Assembly (NCBI GenBank): GCA_937919085.1
Contig: CALFRN010000234.1
Span: 1-44,093, forward strand
DNA: 44,093 nucleotides
Source: an uncultured Reyranella sp.
GTDB lineage: Bacteria > Pseudomonadota > Alphaproteobacteria > Reyranellales > Reyranellaceae
Reading direction: 5' to 3'
The notes under the pieces were generated by a model. The model searched no databases. It was given only the letters and a program-made list of their open reading frames with translations, and was not told the origin of the DNA. How positions within the stretch are numbered: the first letter of the stretch is position 1; the number at the start of each line of letters is the position of its first letter. The position numbers and the translations under genes are program-made. Shown here piece by piece: positions 6,431-17,801 of this stretch.

Positions 6431-9217
6431 ATGGCGTCCTCCCCTCCAACCTGGCCGGCCCTGATCGCAACCGCACGCGGCGCGCTTTGGTGTACGGCGG
6501 ACGGCCGCATCGAGCGCCTGCCGGCCGCCGATGCAATCCGACGGGCCGCAGGTACCCGGCCACTGGTTTGCCACGCGCCCGCAGTAGCAGCACGACTGGG
6601 CCTCGATGATCTGGCGGCCTTCGACCTGCTGGAACTCTACGCCTTCGTGCGACCGGCGACTTTCTGCCTGCCGACGCCATGCGGCCTCTGCGAGGCGCTC
6701 GACCTGCCGGCACCGAGGACACCGGAGGAAGACGTAGCGGCCTTGTCCCACGTTGCGCGGGCCCTGCTCGACGAGTTGGACGACATGGCTGCCCTGGCCT
6801 CTACGGACCTGAAGGATACCGCACTTTCGATGGCGCGCGGCCAGTGGGCATGGGGCGAGGCAGTGATCGCCGCGCTTGGCATCGATCAGCCGCCGAAAAG
6901 GCCTCGGCCCGGCGCCGGGCTCGACGTCTGGCGTGCCTTGCCGCAGTGGGAAGAGCCGCCACCCGCTTCGCCTCCGGGATCGGCGCCGGTCGAGCCGCGC
7001 GAGGCGCGACTTCGGCTGGCGCAGATGATTTCGGCCGGTGCGAACATGGCCGAGGCACGGCCGACCCAGAGCGACTACGCGTCCGCCGCATCGCAGGCGT
7101 TCGCGCCGCGCGAGGCAGAGGACAGGCCCAAGGTCGTGCTGGTGGAAGCCGGCACCGGCGTCGGCAAGACCCTGGGCTATGTGGCACCCGCCAGCCTGTG
7201 GGCGGAGAAGAACGGTGCGCCGGTGTGGATCGCCACCTACACCCGCAACCTGCAGCGCCAGATCGACAACGAACTCGATCGCCTGCACCGCGACAGCGCG
7301 GAGAAGCGCCGCCGCGTTGTGATCCGCAAGGGCCGCGAGAACTATCTCTGCCTGCTGAATTTCCAGGAGGCAGTGCAGCGCAGCGGCCTGCAGCCGGAGA
7401 ACGCCGTCGGCCTCGGCCTGCTGGCGCGCTGGGCGCTGGCCAGTCGCGACGGCGACATGATCGGAGGCGATCTGCCGGCGTGGCTGCTCGATCTCGTTGG
7501 CCGCAGCCGCGTCACACGGCTCGCCGACCGGCGCGGCGAATGCATCTATTCGGCGTGCGAGCACTACCGGAAATGCTTCGTCGAACGCACGATCCGTCGT
7601 GCGCGCCAGGCCGACATTGTCATCGCCAACCACGCCCTGGTGATGATCCAGGCGGCGATGGGCGGTCTTGACGACGCAACGCGCCCATTGCGCTACGTGT
7701 TCGACGAGGGTCATCACCTGTTCGACGCCGCCGACGGCGCGTTCGGTGCACACCTGAGCGGTGTCGAGGCCTCCGACCTCCGACGCTGGATCCTGGGCGC
7801 CGAGGGACGACGCGGCAGCCGCGCCCGTGGATTGGAGCGGCGGGTCAGCGATCTCCTGGGCGACGATGCCGAGGCGCTGAATGCGCTAAAGCGCCTGCTC
7901 GATCTGGCCCAACAACTGCCCGCGACCAACTGGCAAATCCGCCTGGCCGACGGCACGGTACTGGGACCGGCCGAGGAATTCCTGGCGCTCGTTCGCCAGC
8001 AGGTTCGCGCCCGCTCGGTCGGCGAGGACCAGGGCTTTGGCCAGGAATGCGACGTGCGTCCACTCAATCCCGGCCTGCAAGACGCGGCAGACCGACTGGC
8101 GGCGGCGCTGGAAAAAATGCTGGTGCCGGTGCGCCACCTGCGCCAGGCGTTGCGTGCCAAACTCGAGAGCGAGGCCGACACGCTCGACTCGGGCCAGCGC
8201 GGCCGCATCGAGGGCGTGGCGCGCTCACTCGCCAACCGCTGCGAACTGACGCTCGAAGCCTGGCGCGCCATGCTGCGCGGTCTGCACAACGACGCTGACC
8301 CGGTGTTCGTCGACTGGTTCGCGGTCGAACGCAGCCAGGGCCGCGAAACCGATGTCGGCATGTACCGCCACTATCTCGATCCCACCGAGCCGTTCGTGAA
8401 TTCGGTGATCCGGCCGTCTCATGGCGCCGTCATAACCTCGGCCACGTTGCGCGACTCGCTGGGGGTACCGACCGCCGCCAACGACGAAGCGCCGGACACG
8501 AGCGCCGATTGGGCGGTCGCCGAGGCCCGCACTGGCACCATACACTTGCTGCTGCCGGCAATGCGGGCCTCGATGGCCTCGCCGTTCGATTACGCCGACG
8601 CCACGCGGGTGCTGATCGTCAAGGACCTGAAGCGCGACGATTCCGACCAGGTTGCCGCAGCCTACCGCGAGCTCTTTCTTGCCAGCGCTGGTGGGGCACT
8701 GGGCCTGTTCACCGCCATCGGCCGGCTGCGCGCCGTGCATCAGCGCATCGCGCCAGCGCTCGAAGAGGCGGGTCTGCCGCTTTATGCCCAGCATGTCGGC
8801 GGCATGGATGCCGCCACCCTGGTCGATATCTTCCGCGCTGAAGAGCATTCCTGCCTGCTCGGCACCGACGCGGTACGCGACGGCGTCGACGTACCAGGAC
8901 GTTCGCTCCGGCTGATCGTGTTCGACCGCGTGCCATGGCCGCGACCCGACATCCTCCATCGCGCGCGCAAGGCCGCCTGGAAGGCGGCCGGCGCGGGTGC
9001 CACTGCCTACGACGATCTGCTGGCGCGTCTGCGTCTCAAGCAGGCATATGGCCGCCTGATCCGCCGCGCCGACGATCGCGGCGTATTCGTGATGCTGGAC
9101 TCGCGGCTGCCGACGCGGTTGCTCGGTGCGTTTCCACCCGGCGTCAGTATCGAACGCGTGGGGTTGGCCGAGGCCGTGGCGGCGGTGCGGAATTTTCTGC
9201 CGCCCGCAGATGGATGA
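6431..9217 (+). CDS. DinG/Rad3-type Fe-S ATP-dependent DNA helicase
   Basis: The 928-residue protein is a superfamily 2 helicase of the XPD/DinG group, expected to unwind DNA or R-loops 5' to 3'. Walker A is EAGTGVGKT near residues 239-247 and motif II is DEGH at 425-428, a variant of DEAH. Four cysteines (307, 371, 376, 382) sit where the family holds its iron-sulfur cluster, in NYLCLLNF and CIYSACEHYRKCF. Motif VI is QAYGRLIRRADDRG near the C-terminus. About 230 residues precede Walker A; they hold LLELYAFVRPATFCLPTPCG and may be a degenerate exonuclease-like domain, which I cannot prove. The ATG at 6431 lies only 3 bases from the divergent pseudogene's GTG; an in-frame TTG at 6410 is a less likely start. 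Confidence 0.88.
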   Translation: MASSPPTWPALIATARGALWCTADGRIERLPAADAIRRAAGTRPLVCHAPAVAARLGLDDLAAFDLLELYAFVRPATFCLPTPCGLCEALDLPAPRTPEEDVAALSHVARALLDELDDMAALASTDLKDTALSMARGQWAWGEAVIAALGIDQPPKRPRPGAGLDVWRALPQWEEPPPASPPGSAPVEPREARLRLAQMISAGANMAEARPTQSDYASAASQAFAPREAEDRPKVVLVEAGTGVGKTLGYVAPASLWAEKNGAPVWIATYTRNLQRQIDNELDRLHRDSAEKRRRVVIRKGRENYLCLLNFQEAVQRSGLQPENAVGLGLLARWALASRDGDMIGGDLPAWLLDLVGRSRVTRLADRRGECIYSACEHYRKCFVERTIRRARQADIVIANHALVMIQAAMGGLDDATRPLRYVFDEGHHLFDAADGAFGAHLSGVEASDLRRWILGAEGRRGSRARGLERRVSDLLGDDAEALNALKRLLDLAQQLPATNWQIRLADGTVLGPAEEFLALVRQQVRARSVGEDQGFGQECDVRPLNPGLQDAADRLAAALEKMLVPVRHLRQALRAKLESEADTLDSGQRGRIEGVARSLANRCELTLEAWRAMLRGLHNDADPVFVDWFAVERSQGRETDVGMYRHYLDPTEPFVNSVIRPSHGAVITSATLRDSLGVPTAANDEAPDTSADWAVAEARTGTIHLLLPAMRASMASPFDYADATRVLIVKDLKRDDSDQVAAAYRELFLASAGGALGLFTAIGRLRAVHQRIAPALEEAGLPLYAQHVGGMDAATLVDIFRAEEHSCLLGTDAVRDGVDVPGRSLRLIVFDRVPWPRPDILHRARKAAWKAAGAGATAYDDLLARLRLKQAYGRLIRRADDRGVFVMLDSRLPTRLLGAFPPGVSIERVGLAEAVAAVRNFLPPADG

Positions 9218-9300
9218 TGACGTCGCCTCTGCATCCGCAAATCTGTCCAGAATGAGGCACGCCGATGCGCAATGCTTGACTTTGCAGCAAGGTGCCGACT

Positions 9301-9317
9301 TGCTCTTTTGAAGAGCA
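9301..9317. promoter_or_regulatory. 17-base perfect palindrome upstream of the G6PDH gene
   Basis: TGCTCTT-TTG-AAGAGCA has perfect 7-base arms and ends 31 bases before the ATG at 9349. It lies in the 131-base gap between the helicase gene and the sugar operon. A role as repressor operator or as a weak hairpin is possible; no run of T follows, so a classical terminator is unlikely. No regulator gene adjoins it. Confidence 0.4.
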
Positions 9318-9348
9318 CTCGAGATCACACGACTGGGGGAGAAATCGC

Positions 9349-10763
9349 ATGGGCACGACCGATCAGCGGAGCAACGGCGGCAAGAAAGCGGGCGATGTCC
9401 TGGTCATTTTCGGCATCACCGGCGATCTAGCTCGGGTGATGACGTTTCACTCGCTTTACCGGCTGGAAGCCCGCGGCCTGCTCGACTGTCCGATCGTGGG
9501 TGTCGCAGCCGAGGACTGGCCCCGTGACCGGCTGATCCAGCGTGCCCACGACTCGATCGTGGCGACGGGCGAGAAGATCGACCCCAAGATCTTCGACCGT
9601 TTTGCCGCCCGGCTCTCCTACATTAGTGGCGACTTCGCCGACACATCGACATTTCAACGCGTCGCGACCGCGATCAAGGGCAAGGCAAGGCCGGTCTTCT
9701 ACCTCGAAGTCCCGCCTTTCCTGTTCGGCACCGTGGTCAAGGGATTGCACGGCGCCGGCCTCACGGAGAATGCCCGGGTCGTCGTCGAAAAGCCCTTCGG
9801 CCACGACCAGGCGTCGGCGCGCGCCCTGGCGACCGAACTCCACCAGTATGTCGACGAATCACAGATCTTCCGGATCGACCACTTCCTGGGGAAGATGGGT
9901 CTCGAGGAGATTCTGTTCCTGCGCTTCGCCAACACCATCCTCGAGCCGGTGTGGAACAGGAACTACGTGGCCTGCGTCCAGATCACCATGGCCGAGGATT
10001 TCGGCGTCGAAACACGCGGCCACTTCTACGATCCGGTCGGCGCGCTCCGCGACGTCGTGGTCAACCACCTGATGCAGGTCGTCGCAGCAACCGCGATGGA
10101 ACCTCCGTCGGGCGGCGATCCCTCGACGCTGAACGACTCAAGGCTCGCCCTCTACCGCGCGATCAACACCGCCGATCCCGTCAATTACGTACGCGGACAG
10201 TACGACAGCTACCTTGAGACCAAAGGCGTCGCCGCCAAGTCGACGACCGAGACTTATACCGCGCTCCGCCTCGACATCGACAACTGGCGCTGGTCGGGCG
10301 TGCCCTTCTTCATTCGCACCGGCAAGCATCTGCCGGTGCTGCAGACCGAGGTCCGCCTGGTTTTCAAGGCGCCGCCTCGGCTTGGCTTCGCCCGTTTGCA
10401 GAAGCCCAAGATGGAACCCAACGCCATCGTCGTGAAGCTCGACCCCTCAACCGGAGTCCGCTTCACCCTCGACGCCCACCGCGCGACGTCGGCCGCTCCC
10501 GAAGCTATCACGCTTGACATGGAGTTCGCCAACGAGGGCGGCGAGGGCGCCACACCATACGAAGTGCTGTTGCAGGCTGCGATGATCGGCGAGAGCACGC
10601 GCTTCACCCGCCAGGACGGTGTCGAGGAGACCTGGCGCATCATGCAGCCGTTGCTCGATGCCCCGCCGCCTGTCCATCTCTACACCAAGGGTTCATGGGG
10701 GCCCGCCGCTGCCGACGAACTGGTGGCCGACTACGGCGGCTGGCACGGGCCGTGGATCGAATC

Positions 10764-10767
<4 letters not shown>
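9349..10767 (+). CDS. zwf: Glucose-6-phosphate dehydrogenase homologue
   Basis: The 472-residue protein belongs to the G6PDH family, which oxidises glucose 6-phosphate to 6-phosphogluconolactone with NAD(P). The nucleotide loop is FGITGDLA (residues 21-28), EKPFGHD is at 147-153, and the substrate and catalytic motif RIDHFLGK is at 175-182 with its His in place. The usual Lys that follows the loop (E. coli GDLARRK) is replaced: here it reads GDLARVM, then TFHSLYRLE. This marks a divergent subfamily and may change substrate or cofactor handling. The ATG at 9349 has GGGGGAG upstream; an earlier ATG would add 19 atypical residues. Its stop overlaps the start of the GH15 gene (ATGA), so it leads a coupled operon. 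Confidence 0.88.
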
Positions 10768-12652
<1,885 letters not shown>

Positions 12653-12656
<4 letters not shown>

Positions 12657-14215
12657 GCGACTTTGACGTCATCATCATCGGCAGCGGCGCCGGGGGCGGC
12701 ACGCTGGCCCACCATCTCGCACCTTCGGGCAAGCGCATCCTGATGCTGGAACGCGGCGACTGGCTTCCGCGTGAACCCGAGAACTGGCGATCCGAGAACG
12801 TGTTCGTCGAGAATCGCTACGTCTCGCCCGACACCTGGTACGACGCCCACGGCAAGCCGTTCCAGCCGCAGAGCCACTATTTCGTCGGCGGTGCCACCAA
12901 GATGTTCGGCGCCGCACTGTACCGCATGCGGCGCGAGGATTTCGGCGAGCTGCGCCATCACGACGGAATGTCGCCTGCCTGGCCGATCAGCTACGACGAG
13001 ATGGAGCCCTACTACACCAGGGCCGAACAGCTCTATCAGGTGCATGGTGCACGTGGCGAGGATCCGACCGAACCTCATGCAAGCGCGCCCTACCCCTTCC
13101 CTGCGCTTGCCCATGAGCCGCGTATCCAGCGCTTGGCCGACGATCTCGCCAAGGCAGGGTACCGCCCCTTCCACACGCCCTGCGGCGTCATGCTGGATGC
13201 CGCCAACATGCCGTACAGCAAGTGCGTGCGCTGCATGAATTGCGATGGCTTCCCCTGCGTGCTGAGCGCCAAATCGGATGCCGAGGTGATCGCCGTGCGG
13301 CCGGCCCTCGAACATCCCAATGTGACGCTGCGCACCAATGCTCGCGTGGTCAGGCTCGATACCAGTGCCTCGGGCCGCGAAATCACCGGCGTGGTCGTCG
13401 ACCACGGCGGCAAGACCGAAACGCTCCGGGCCGACATCGTGGTGGTAGCCTGCGGTGCGGCAAACTCCGCTCGCCTGCTGCTGGCCTCGGCGAACGACAA
13501 GCACCCCAATGGGCTGGCGAATGGTTCCGACATGGTCGGCCGGCACTACATGTTCCACAACAGCGCGGCGGTCCTGGCGCTATCGGAGGAAGAGAACCCG
13601 ACCGTCTATCAGAAGACGCTCGGCCTCAACGACTTCTACTTTGCCGGCAAGGAGTTCGACTATCCACTGGGAAACATCCAGATGGTGGGCAAGTCGCAGG
13701 CACCGATGTTCCGCGGCGAGCGGCCGATCGAGACGTTGCTGGCGCCGATGTGGTCGCTCGACTGGATCGCCCGTCATGCCGTCGACTTCTGGCTGACGAC
13801 GGAAGACCTGCCCGCGCCCGACAACCGCGTAACCTTGGGCCGCGATGACCGGCTGACGCTCGCCTATACGCCGAACAACCAGGTCCCGAAGAAGCAGCTC
13901 TACGAAAAGCTGAAGTCGATGCTGGGGCACCTCGGCATGAAGACCGACCATCTGCTGCCGCGCCACGCCTATCTCAAAAACGACATCTCGGTGGCCGGCG
14001 TCGCCCATCAGGCCGGCACGTGTCGCTTCGGCGCCGATCCCGCAACGTCAGTGCTGAACACCGACTGTCGCACGCACGAGATTGACAATCTCTACGTTGT
14101 CGACACCAGCTTTTTTCCCAGCATCAGTGCCGTCAACCCCAGCCTGACCGCCATCGCCAACGCACTCCGCGTCGGCGACCACCTGCTCGTACGGCTGGGC
14201 GCAAAGGCAACCTGA
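12653..14215 (+). CDS. GMC-family FAD oxidoreductase
   Basis: The 520-residue protein is a glucose-methanol-choline oxidoreductase. The FAD dinucleotide motif is IIGSGAGGGTLAHHLA (residues 6-21), followed by the family's substrate domain and a C-terminal signature in NPSLTAIANALRVGDHLL; HQAGTCRFG holds the active-site His region. A segment CVRCMNCDGFPC near residue 190 resembles the Cys-rich stretch of membrane sugar and gluconate dehydrogenases of this family, but no small or cytochrome subunit follows, so its electron acceptor is unknown. There is no signal peptide. Its ATG overlaps the GH15 stop, making it third in the operon with G6PDH and GH15; oxidation of a sugar or polyol is the reasonable inference. 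Confidence 0.88.
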
Positions 14216-14613
14216 GGCTGGCTGGCATCGAGGGGCCCCGCCACCCCTACTTCGCGGTCGGGGCAAATCGCGATCGGACCCTCTCTCAATTATTGTCCCC
14301 GGCACGCACCGGCTGGAAATGCTCGAAAGAGTCCGATGCCTTGGGGCACTCCCGCCGGCCCAATCGATCTGGCCCTCCTCCTCGGTCTGGCGCGCAAGGC
14401 CGCATGCGCCGACCTGACGGCGCGAAGAGTTGGGAGCCACTGGCGCAGACTGCGCGCAATTCATCCCAAGCCGTGACTCCTGATACTGTTCCCGTCGTTC
14501 GTTCCACATGCGACGCTGCCTGCGCATTCGTCGAGGACCAGGATCAGCCCCGCCTTCGACGTGGTGCCGGTGCGGCCAGGTACGGCGACTGATCAACAGT
14601 AGAGGAATCCGAC
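14216..14613. other. 398-base stretch with no supported gene
   Basis: Short open frames exist on both strands but none has a ribosome site, family resemblance or convincing codon pattern. No strong hairpin with a T run ends the sugar operon here. A ribosome site (GAGGAATCC) near the end belongs to the LLM gene. It may hold a promoter or be decayed sequence. Confidence 0.5.
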
Positions 14614-15651
14614 ATGAAGCTGGGCCTGGCGATCGGTTATTCCGGTGCGCATCTTGATATTCCGGTGAAGCTGGTGCAGCGCGCCGAAGAGCTTGGTTAC
14701 GATTCGGTATGGACAGCCGAGGCCTATGGTTCCGATGCGGTGACACCGCTCGCCTTCCTGGCCGCCCATACCAAGCGCATTAAACTCGGCACCGGCATCA
14801 TGCAGCTTGCCGCCCGCACACCCGCCAATGCCGCGATGTCGGCGGCGACGGTCGATGCCATGGCCGGTGGCGGCCGCTTCATCGCCGGCCTCGGCGTGTC
14901 GGGGCCGCAGATCGTCGAGGGCTGGTACGGGCAGCCCTGGGGCAAGCCCTACTGGCGTATCCGCGACTACGTCACGATCATGCGCAAGATCTTCAAACGC
15001 GAAGCGCCTGTCACCCACGACGGTCGCGAGATCGCGCTACCCTACACCGGACCGGGCTCGGCAGGACTCGCCAAGCCGTTGAAATCGATCCTGCACATGA
15101 ACTCCGATCTGCCAATCTATCTCGCCACCGGCAACGAGGCGACGGTCAAGCTTACCGCCGAGATCGCCGACGGCTGGCTGCCCATGGGATTTACGCCCGG
15201 GGCGATGGAGGAGTACCGGCCGTGGCTGGAAGAGGGTTTTCGCCGCGCCGGCAACGGCAAGAGCCTGAAGGATTTCACCATTCAGGCGTCGGTGCACGTC
15301 GAAGTCGACGACGACGTGTCGGGCGCTCTGGCGCGACTGAAGCCCGAGGTGGCGCTTTATGTCGGCGGCATGGGACACAAGACCAAAAACTTCCACAATG
15401 ACATCATGGTGCGCCGCGGCTTCGGCGATGCCGCCCAGCGCATTCAGGAACTCTATCTGGCGGGCCGCAAGGACGAGGCCATTGCGGCAGTTCCCGATGA
15501 ATGGGTCGACATGAAATCCCTCGTCGGGCCACCTGAGCGCATCCGCCATCGCTACCGCGCATGGGAAGACTCAGGTGCCGACTCGCTCAGCGTCCGTTCC
15601 CGTCAGCCCGAGGCTATCGAGGCGATGGCGAAGGCTGCACGGCTGAACTGA
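14614..15651 (+). CDS. LLM-class flavin-dependent oxidoreductase
   Basis: The 345-residue protein is a TIM-barrel luciferase-like monooxygenase or F420-dependent reductase. Family features are the N-terminal RAEELGYDSVWTAEAYG, the IKLGTGIMQLAARTPA strand-turn, VDAMAGGGRFIAGLGVSGPQ and ATGNEATVKLTAEIADGWLP. The DAVTP and PANAAMSA segments resemble the F420-binding subgroup more than FMN-dependent alkane or nitrilotriacetate enzymes, but cofactor assignment is uncertain. The ATG at 14614 follows AGAGGAATCC at a good distance. It stands alone; the DUF2254 remnant follows directly. The substrate is unknown. Confidence 0.88.
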   Translation: MKLGLAIGYSGAHLDIPVKLVQRAEELGYDSVWTAEAYGSDAVTPLAFLAAHTKRIKLGTGIMQLAARTPANAAMSAATVDAMAGGGRFIAGLGVSGPQIVEGWYGQPWGKPYWRIRDYVTIMRKIFKREAPVTHDGREIALPYTGPGSAGLAKPLKSILHMNSDLPIYLATGNEATVKLTAEIADGWLPMGFTPGAMEEYRPWLEEGFRRAGNGKSLKDFTIQASVHVEVDDDVSGALARLKPEVALYVGGMGHKTKNFHNDIMVRRGFGDAAQRIQELYLAGRKDEAIAAVPDEWVDMKSLVGPPERIRHRYRAWEDSGADSLSVRSRQPEAIEAMAKAARLN

Positions 15652-15660
15652 CGGCACGAG

Positions 15661-16158
15661 CATCTTCGCCACGAAAGGATCCGTCATAACGCGTTCTTCA
15701 TCGGCCACGACAGGACCTATGAGGAGGATCCGAGATTCGGACTCGTCGCCCTGTCGGAGATCGCCGCTCGGGCGCTGTCGCCCGCCGTCAACGATCCCGG
15801 AACCGCGATCGACATCATCGGCACCTTCGTCCGGCTCTTCGCGCTCTGAGTGGCGCCGCTCGACGACGACGAGAAGGTTGCGACGGAAGCGAAGTATGAC
15901 CGCGTCCGGGTCCCGGCACTCGCACTGCGCGAGATGTTCGACGACGCCTTCACCGCCATTGCACGTGACGGCGCTGGCACGCTCGAAGTGGTCATCCGGC
16001 TGCAAAAAGCCTTCATCTCGCTGTCGACGATCGGCCACGAGGAGCTGAACCGCGCGGCACGGCGGCACTCGAGGCTTTCGTTAGCGCGCGCCGATCTGGC
16101 GTTGAAGTTGCCCTATGAACTCGACCGGATCCGCGCCCTCGCCAGCCGGGTCGCATAG
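15661..16158 (+). pseudogene. DUF2254 membrane protein, C-terminal remnant with internal stop
   Basis: One frame reads FGLVALSEIAARALSPAVND and then PGTAIDII, a hallmark of the DUF2254 C-terminal region, followed by a TGA at 15847-15849 and then, still in frame, 102 more family-like residues (LREMFDDAFTAIARDGAGTL, ending LPYELDRIRALASRVA). The membrane-spanning N-terminal half of the family, several hundred residues, is missing, because the LLM gene ends at 15651. It is therefore a truncated gene with one later nonsense change. A GTG just after the stop could start a small product, but nothing suggests it is used. Confidence 0.68.
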
Positions 16159-16362
16159 GTTCGGCGCCGCCTTGCCCGGCGCCTGCCCGTGCCGCCCCTT
16201 GGTCGGTCCCGGCGATGGCCAAGGACCGCCCGGCGGAACCAACAGGGAGCCTTGGGAAACTTCCGGACCATTGGAGGCTCGGTCGTGGTCGTTCCCGCTA
16301 CCGGAATGGAGGAACGCGAAATAGAGTGCCTCCCAGAAACTGCAACCGGAGGCACGTCCAAG

Positions 16363-17358
16363 ATGACCAAGCTGAATCTCCCCCGCCGCCGCGCCCTAAT
16401 TCTCTCAAGCGGCGCGCTGGCAACCCCGATGCTCGCTTCAGGGGTCGCGCGAGCGGCAGACGATTGGCCGAACAGGCCGGTCAAATACATCGTGGTGTTC
16501 CCGGCGGGCGGCCCGACCGACACGCTGTCGCGCATCGTCTGCCGGGAGCTCGAAAAGCTCACCAACCAGACTTTTGTCATCGAAAACAAAAGCGGCTCGG
16601 GTGGCGTGGTTGGTGCAGATGCCATCGCCAAATCGGTACCCGACGGCTACACGATCGGCCTTTACACCATCGCAGCGCACGCGATCGCGCCGACGCTCTA
16701 CGCCAAACTGCCGTTCGACGCGGCCAAGGACTTCACCGGCATCTCGATCCTGTGGGAAGTGCCGAACATGCTGATGACCCGGATCGACTTCCCGGCCAAC
16801 ACGGTGCCCGAGCTTATCGCGCTCCTGAAGGCCAATCCGGGCAAATATTCCTTCGCTTCCTCCGGTCCGGGTACCAGCCCGCAGATCAGCGGCGAGTTGT
16901 TCAAGAGCATGGCCGGGGTCAACATCCTGCATGTGCCCTATCGCGGCAGCGCACCCGCCCATCAGGACATCCTGGCGGGTCAGGTCGATATGATGTTCGA
17001 CAATATCCCCGGCCCGCTCGGCTTGATGAAGGGCGGCAAAGTTAAAGGCTTCGCCGTGACTTCGGCCAAGCGCCATCCGGCCGCGCCCGACATCCCGGCC
17101 ATGGCGGAGTTCCTGCCAGGCTACGAGATCACCTCGTGGGGCGGCATCTGCGGCCCGGCCGGCATGCCGCCGGCGATGGTGGAGAAGCTTTCCGGCCTTC
17201 TCAAGAAGGCACTGGAGAGCGAGGCGCTGAAGGAAGCCTTCGACAAACAGGGCGCCCAGCGGATTTGGCTGAGCCCCGCCGACACTGCGAAGTATCGCGC
17301 TGCCAACGAGGCGAAGCTGGCACCGGTGATCAAGGCCTCGGGCGCGAAGGTCGAATAA
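16363..17358 (+). CDS. Tripartite tricarboxylate transporter substrate-binding protein (Bug/TctC family)
   Basis: The 331-residue protein has an export signal with an Arg-rich start (LPRRRALILSSGALATPML, ending GVARAADDWP), which may be Tat or Sec. The mature part matches Bug periplasmic receptors: WPNRPVKYIVVFPAGGPTDT, ENKSGSGGVVGADAIAKS, PDGYT, ILHVPYRGSAPAHQDILAGQ and FDNIPGPLGLMKGGK. These bind carboxylates such as citrate, tartrate, adipate or aromatic acids for a TctAB permease. No TctA or TctB gene is in the window, so it is an orphan receptor, as is common in this family. The ATG at 16363 follows GGAGGCACG. Its TAA abuts the stop of the convergent MaoC gene in TAATTA. Confidence 0.92.
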   Translation: MTKLNLPRRRALILSSGALATPMLASGVARAADDWPNRPVKYIVVFPAGGPTDTLSRIVCRELEKLTNQTFVIENKSGSGGVVGADAIAKSVPDGYTIGLYTIAAHAIAPTLYAKLPFDAAKDFTGISILWEVPNMLMTRIDFPANTVPELIALLKANPGKYSFASSGPGTSPQISGELFKSMAGVNILHVPYRGSAPAHQDILAGQVDMMFDNIPGPLGLMKGGKVKGFAVTSAKRHPAAPDIPAMAEFLPGYEITSWGGICGPAGMPPAMVEKLSGLLKKALESEALKEAFDKQGAQRIWLSPADTAKYRAANEAKLAPVIKASGAKVE

Positions 17359-17790
17359 TTACGACGGAAACTCGACCATCGCTTCGCCAACGGCCACCGG
17401 TTCGTCTTTCTGGTTGCGCACCACGACGTCGAGCAGGACCCACCGGGATTTTTGCATCGTCTGACGGGCCTTGATGGTGCCGGCCGGCCGGATGGTATCG
17501 CCCGGCCGGACCGGCTTCACCCATCGCGTCTCCAGGCGCCGGTGGACCGCACCTGGTGGAATCCAGTCGGTGATCATGCGCGAGATCAGGCCGAAGCTGT
17601 TCATCCCGTGCATGATGATGCCGCCGAAGTTGGTTCGGCCGAAATCGCTCTTCATGTAGTCGTCGTCGAGATGCAGCGGATTGTAGTCGAGCGAGGCATC
17701 GCAGAAGAGGCGGATCGACTCGCGCGAAACGGCAAAGGACGGCCCATCGATCGTGTCGCCGTCGCTCAACCTGTCGAAATCGTTGTTCAT
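17359..17790 (-). CDS. MaoC-family hotdog dehydratase (catalytic-type subunit)
   Basis: The 143-residue protein is a single hotdog-fold MaoC-like enoyl-CoA hydratase. It keeps the hydratase 2 motif with acid and base: DYNPLHLDDDYMKSDFG near residues 36-52 and GGIIMHGMNSFGLIS after it, with Asp and His in the positions that act on the acyl-CoA double bond. It starts 11 bases after the second MaoC gene on the same strand, so the two form one operon and perhaps one heteromeric enzyme. The ATG at 17790 follows GGGGAAATC. The substrate is probably a 2-enoyl-CoA made during acid or aromatic breakdown, an inference from family and from the neighbouring carboxylate receptor. Confidence 0.85.
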   Translation of the reverse strand: MNNDFDRLSDGDTIDGPSFAVSRESIRLFCDASLDYNPLHLDDDYMKSDFGRTNFGGIIMHGMNSFGLISRMITDWIPPGAVHRRLETRWVKPVRPGDTIRPAGTIKARQTMQKSRWVLLDVVVRNQKDEPVAVGEAMVEFPS

Positions 17791-17801
17791 GATTTCCCCA
17801 C

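Noticed and set aside
6436-7753. Upstream extension of the amine oxidase frame as a longer fusion protein
   Set aside because: The stretch before the GTG at 6427 is the complement of the helicase gene and shows no domain; the Tat leader and ribosome site mark the true start.
14293-14592. 99-residue plus-strand frame in the 14.2-14.6 kb gap
   Set aside because: No ribosome site, no recognisable motif, and a composition like random GC-rich sequence.
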